Source: Argentina anserina
Lineage: Eukaryota; Streptophyta; Magnoliopsida; Rosales; Rosaceae
Reading direction: 5' to 3'
Length of the DNA stretch: 64,000 nt
Assembly (NCBI RefSeq): GCF_933775445.1
Contig: NC_065872.1
Coordinates: 8,184,001-8,248,000, forward strand
Part shown: in pieces, positions 60,131-64,000 of the stretch
Layout: each line of letters opens with the position of its first letter
How positions within the stretch are numbered: position 1 is the first letter of the stretch
Position numbers and translations under genes: made by a program
Notes under the pieces: generated by a model
What the model was told of the DNA's origin: nothing
The model's input: only the letters and a program-made list of their open reading frames with translations
The model's database searches: none

Positions 60131-60286
60131 GACCTGTTTCCTGTGTGCGCAAAGCAACCATGCATCTTGCTGTTCATTTCCTAAGTCACAAAACCTAGCC
60201 ACGTACGTTCTAGTACCTACCATACGCGGCCTAGCCCCTGCGTGTACGTTAGAATGATAACATGAGATCAATCTTATACGTGCATA
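60131..60286 (-). pseudogene. BAHD acyltransferase relic (intron-containing copy)
   Basis: Clear similarity to 49037-49240 of the split BAHD pseudogene: GTGCGCAAAGCAACCATGCA against GTGCAAAGCAACCACGTACC, and CCCCTGCGTGTACGTTAGAA against CTCCTGCGTGTATACGTTGG, the latter being the intron acceptor region. A stretch between them is deleted. After the CACTA insertion, 62396-62425 (TTAAGATAGTGTTAACA) continues the same intron (TTTAAGATAGTGTTAATA at 49245). So this is a fourth BAHD locus reduced to a fragment. Confidence 0.82.
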
Positions 60287-62395
60287 CACTACCAGAAAAA
60301 AAAAAATCCTAAACGACGAAGAAATTTTGGTGATAAAATAAGCCTTTAAGCAATGAATAATCACTTAAAATCATTTAGTCGTTTTAGACGTTTCTTACAC
60401 GAGACAATTATAATTTTCTCGTCTAGAGAAGGATTTATGCGATGAAACCGCTTCGTCGTTTTATATTCATCGTTTTGAGGAAGTCTTAAGCGACAAAAAA
60501 AAGATGTCGTATAGGTCCACTTTGCCAACAAATATTTTCCACTTATGCCACGATATAATTCGTCGTATAAGTAATGGTTTATCTCCTTGTTCTATTTCCA
60601 AATCTCAAACAGAAGTGGAAAAAAGGGGACTATGAAAGTCCATGATTAAAAAACTGAAGTTACTAAAAACCAGTTATTAATGTTTTTTAGTTTTCGTTTC
60701 ATAAGAATTTCAATTTCGCAATTGACTGATGTGATCAAAGCCTTACCTAACTTCAAATTGGCCAACAATTTTTGTACTTACATGATCGAGGATAAACTAA
60801 GGGTGCGGCTATTGTTACGCCACAGTCAACTCTGTTTATCCCATAAATTATTGAATTATTGAAATACCAAAATACATCGATATAAAAATTATCCTAAAGA
60901 ACCAATAATTTGTTAAAAATTACAATTTATTTCTTTACACTATCTTTTATTTTGCATAAGATGCACTTAAACCTAAAGATTAAATTAAATTAATTTTTTT
61001 AACAGTTATAACTCATGTATTCACGATTCATTCATCTTTTATTATTTTTATTATTCTCCATAATAATAATAATTGATTTTATTTTTTTATTTCCATATTC
61101 TTGTATGTTTATGGAGATATTATATCCGACGGTTGATTTTAGATGATTAAAATCATTTGATTGGATTGTTTTTTATGGTATTTTTTTAACTACTAGATTT
61201 TTGGATATGTGGACACCCAAATTATAGTTAAAATTATTCACAAATTACGGACTATTAAAATATACGAACTAATGATTGAGATTTACGATAGTATATTCCT
61301 TTTTTGAATAATATATTTTCTATACCAAATTCAGTAGCAAATTAATTTTCTATTTTCTAAAGAAAATAGATTAATTAATTTGAGATTTATTTCCTTTTTA
61401 TGGATATTTATGATCTGGTTAATGACATAACTCACATACCGATTGATTTTGAAGATTTTTTGTATGCTTTTTCTTATTTATCAACTATTAGTAATTTCTA
61501 ACTTAGGCGACGCTATGTTAGAATTCGTCGATCAAGTTCTAAAATTTTAAGCGCTTTCCTTTTCCACCCAAAATTTGAGCCAAATTCAAACGACACATTT
61601 TGAAATTTCGGGCAAGTTCCAAAATTTTAATCGATCTCCTTATTTACTTAAACTCTCTCCTTATATTGATCTATGATTCCGACGAGATCAATTTGAAGGC
61701 AGACCGAGCCATCGGAGGAGTTCCAGCGACGTCGCTGAAATGGCGAATCCTTTCGGTCCTTTGTTTTAGATCTATTCAGCCTTCAATTCCATTGATTTGG
61801 ATCTGACTCTAAATTCATTCCTTTCCTCTGTTTCCTTACCATCATCGTCGAATCTCCCTTATCTGGTGTTCCTTTTACCTTCCTCGACGCCACAGTAGCG
61901 GCTGGACGGCCTAGCTTGGACGAAGTTTGGAGGACTTCTGGAGCAGCACCAGTGAGATTGGATAGAGTAGCAGCTCAAGGTCATGGCCGGGAAGTGTAGT
62001 AGAGGCCGGAACTATATTTTCATCGGTGGTTGGGGAATTTTGATGGCGGCGCGTGGGTCTTTGGTGTGAGAAGAAGAAAAAATTAAAAATAAAACTTATT
62101 ATTTCAAAAGGAAATAATCGTATCTTAAATTAACTGAAAAGGAAAATAAAAAAAGAGAGAAAGTTTTGCGGAAATTATCATTGACTATTAATACAATTGA
62201 ATAAATAGAAAATTGTTACTTTTTTAAAATAAAATTTTAAACACTTAAACGATAAAGTGACTGTTATTTAAGTGGAACTATTCTTATTAGTTTACTACAT
62301 GATGAAAGAAAAACATTTTAGTACTTTTGTGACGAATTATGGCCCCTAGACGGCGAAACATTTTCGTTGGTTAAGACTTTTTTTTTCTAGTAGTG
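60287..62395. mobile_element. non-autonomous CACTA transposon
   Basis: 2109 bp beginning CACTACCAGAAAAAAA and ending TTTTTTTTCTAGTAGTG, i.e. inverted termini CACTACCAG/CACTACTAG followed by A-runs. Flanking triplets are ATA and ATG, consistent with a 3-bp target duplication with one change. Subterminal sequence has repeated ACGACGAAG, GTCGTTTTA, CTTCGTCGTTTTAT and related words on both arms, as expected for CACTA elements. No transposase was found. The interior at about 61680-62060 is GC-richer and could be acquired host sequence. Confidence 0.9.
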
Positions 62396-63011
62396 ATGAG
62401 ATCTTAAGATAGTGTTAACAGAGAGGAAAATTGTACGTAGAAGCTGAGGCAAGTTCCAAGAACCATCGCTAAACTTGAAACCATATCAAAATGATTGTCT
62501 TGTTGAGATTGGTATTTATTCTCATGGAAATATGACTCATGGAATAATGATGCGGCAAGTTTTAACTTGGGTGAATATAGCTAGGCTTTAAATGATGTTT
62601 GTGGAACTGGAAGTTAAAGAGGTAATCTTCAATTGTGCGGTGCAGCAATTGGAATAGGGAGGAAGAAAAAAGCCACATGTATGATTATCTATTGCCTATA
62701 AATTGGCTGCATGGCAAACTATTTGAAGTATGCATAACAAGTAAGCATCAGACAGTAACACCGGCAAGCAATAGAAACCTCTTGTGTGTTGTGCATGAGA
62801 GTGAATCAGTGAAAGAAAATAGTTCTCAGAGGAAAATTCTCTTAGGTGATTTTCTGATCTTAGGTATTGAATGAGTGAGTGTGTACAAGAGTTTTGAGAT
62901 TTTGGTTATGAGATTTAACTCATGTATCTTGTACTAGTCTTATTCTCAGTGTGTTAGCACAGTTTGTCTCTATATAGCTGATAGCATTACCAACGATGGT
63001 ATGGAACTATG
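62396..63011. other. spacer
   Basis: The first ~30 bases continue the BAHD relic intron. The remainder shows no gene; the 79-codon frame at 62635-62874 has no firm domain but lies just before a gag fragment and could be part of the same decayed retroelement. Confidence 0.45.
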
Positions 63012-63203
63012 GATGAAGATTTTCCGTCGGCTCTTCCCAAAAAGTTGGAAAAGCTCTATCCTGCTAATAGTTTGACCAACAAATTACATCTGAAGGGGAA
63101 ACTGTACAAGCTGAAGATGGACAACGATGATAGTCTCATGGACCATATGAACGAGTTCTATGAAATTATGAATGCTTGGACCAACTGCGGAAAGTTGATG
63201 TGA
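63012..63203 (+). pseudogene. copia-type gag fragment
   Basis: A 64-codon plus-strand frame reads LPKKLEKLYPANSLTNKLHL, then KGKLYKLKMDNDDSLMDHMN and EFYEI. This is the typical gag segment of Ty1/copia elements (pattern LxKLYxxKSLTNxLxLKxxLYxxKM..SLxDHxNEF). No LTR, pol or zinc knuckle adjoins, so it is an isolated remnant. A stop follows GKLM. Confidence 0.8.
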
Positions 63204-63453
63204 AAATTAAGGAAGATAAACCCCTTCTACAGGTTCGTATATAATTCTATTGATTCGAAAGATCATGATCATCTGGGTTCAGACCAAAAGTAATAAAAGA
63301 TCATCTGGGCCTGACTGTATGAGGCCCTTGGGTTGAAGGCAAGTCAGGTTCTAACTTCTCTTAGCCCAAAGTGTAATGTGGCTGAGAATTACGGAGCAAA
63401 CATCAAGATAAATTAACAAAGACAGAAGAACACCAGACCAGTTAGCACAAAAA

Positions 63454-63747
63454 ATGAAAATTGGCGGCGGGGTTGTGTGCGGACGTCCTCGAGCCACTGC
63501 TTTCCCTACTGTACTTCTTGGACATGGCAGAGCTAGTCCTCGCTGTTCTTACTCTTCTTCCAGTTCTGGTGAGCTAAGGCTCTGTTTGGTTTTGGATTCT
63601 GGAAGTGCTTGCTTGTTTGTTATGTTTTGTTTCTTAGGTTTTGTTTTGGGAATTGATTTGCAGACCATGTGTCTTTCATTAAGGAGGTGGCAGGAACTCA
63701 GCCTCCTCAGCATTTAACTCAGTTGCTGAAAATGCTCAAGACAAGAG
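63454..63747 (+). CDS. 5' exons of an unidentified, probably organelle-targeted gene (partial)
   Basis: Exon 1 (63454-63568) starts MKIGGGVVCGRPRATAFPTV and ends in a Ser-rich SPRCSYSSSSS, with an Arg/Ser-rich, acid-free composition like a transit peptide. The intron (63569-63663) is GT..AG. Exon 2 (63664-63747) continues in phase as DHVSFIKEVAGTQPPQHLTQ and LLKMLKTR, with a donor GTGGGT. The gene runs beyond the window. The exon 2 sequence looks like a conserved small plant protein, but I do not recognise the family with certainty, so no function is given. Confidence 0.7.
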
Positions 63748-64000
63748 GTGGGTCTTTAGTGATGCTTTGTTAATCTCTTCAAGATTCATTTTTTCAGCCA
63801 TAAGATCATTACTTTGTTTGGTCACTCATTTTTTGTGTTATGGGATTTGCATGTGTTGGTTGCTTGACATATTATGCATCAAAAGATTGATTTTTCTGAA
63901 CAGTGGTTATATATTATCTTTAGAAGACAATCTTGTGCCGAATTCTGTGGCATTAGAAAACAATAATGTATACACTCTCATTCTAAAAGTATTTTGTGTG
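63748..64000 (+). other. intron 2 of the partial gene at the right edge
   Basis: T-rich sequence after the donor GTGGGT, with no coding segment seen before the window ends. Confidence 0.55.

Overview
This is a window of nuclear DNA from a flowering plant. The genes have many introns with GT..AG junctions, the proteins are eudicot-type, and the spacers are AT-rich and full of transposable elements. Overall resemblance suggests a woody rosid, most likely Rosaceae, but that placement is inference. No rRNA, tRNA or CRISPR array was recognised.

Layout. The left part (2.6-36.3 kb) holds a conserved set of housekeeping and developmental genes: a nicotinate phosphoribosyltransferase (minus), a SPATULA/ALCATRAZ-type bHLH factor (minus), a single-exon B3-domain protein (minus), an F-box/leucine-rich-repeat protein (plus), a GPI-anchored PI-PLC X-domain protein (minus) and the Polycomb H3K27 methyltransferase CURLY LEAF (minus). 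From memory of Arabidopsis, homologues of these genes lie as neighbours in three places (SPT-NAPRT1 on chr 4; ALC and the PLC-like and F-box genes on chr 5; CLF-NAPRT2 on chr 2), so this window looks like an unsplit version of that ancestral block. Two well-bounded mobile elements sit inside it: a solo LTR (15150-16083, target duplication ATAAG) and a complete hAT DNA transposon (17911-21752, target duplication GGTTGAAC) whose four-exon transposase appears fully open.

The right part (38.3-62.4 kb) is a decayed tandem array of BAHD acyltransferases. One copy is intact (44811-46181). A second is a 3' fragment fused to a hAT relic that itself carries a nested MITE. A third is split by a 4.6-kb Ty1/copia element with target duplication AAGAT. 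A fourth is a small relic split by a non-autonomous CACTA element. Between the third and fourth lies the most unusual object: a 4.7-kb LTR element (55143-59826) with LTRs, primer-binding site and polypurine tract, in which I see no gag-pol motif but do see a WW-domain/proline-rich ORF and several long open segments of unknown type.

The right edge (from 63454) is the start of an intron-containing gene of unknown function running out of the window. The genes do not form a pathway. Their common features are chromosomal neighbourhood and, on the right, local duplication followed by decay through transposon insertion.
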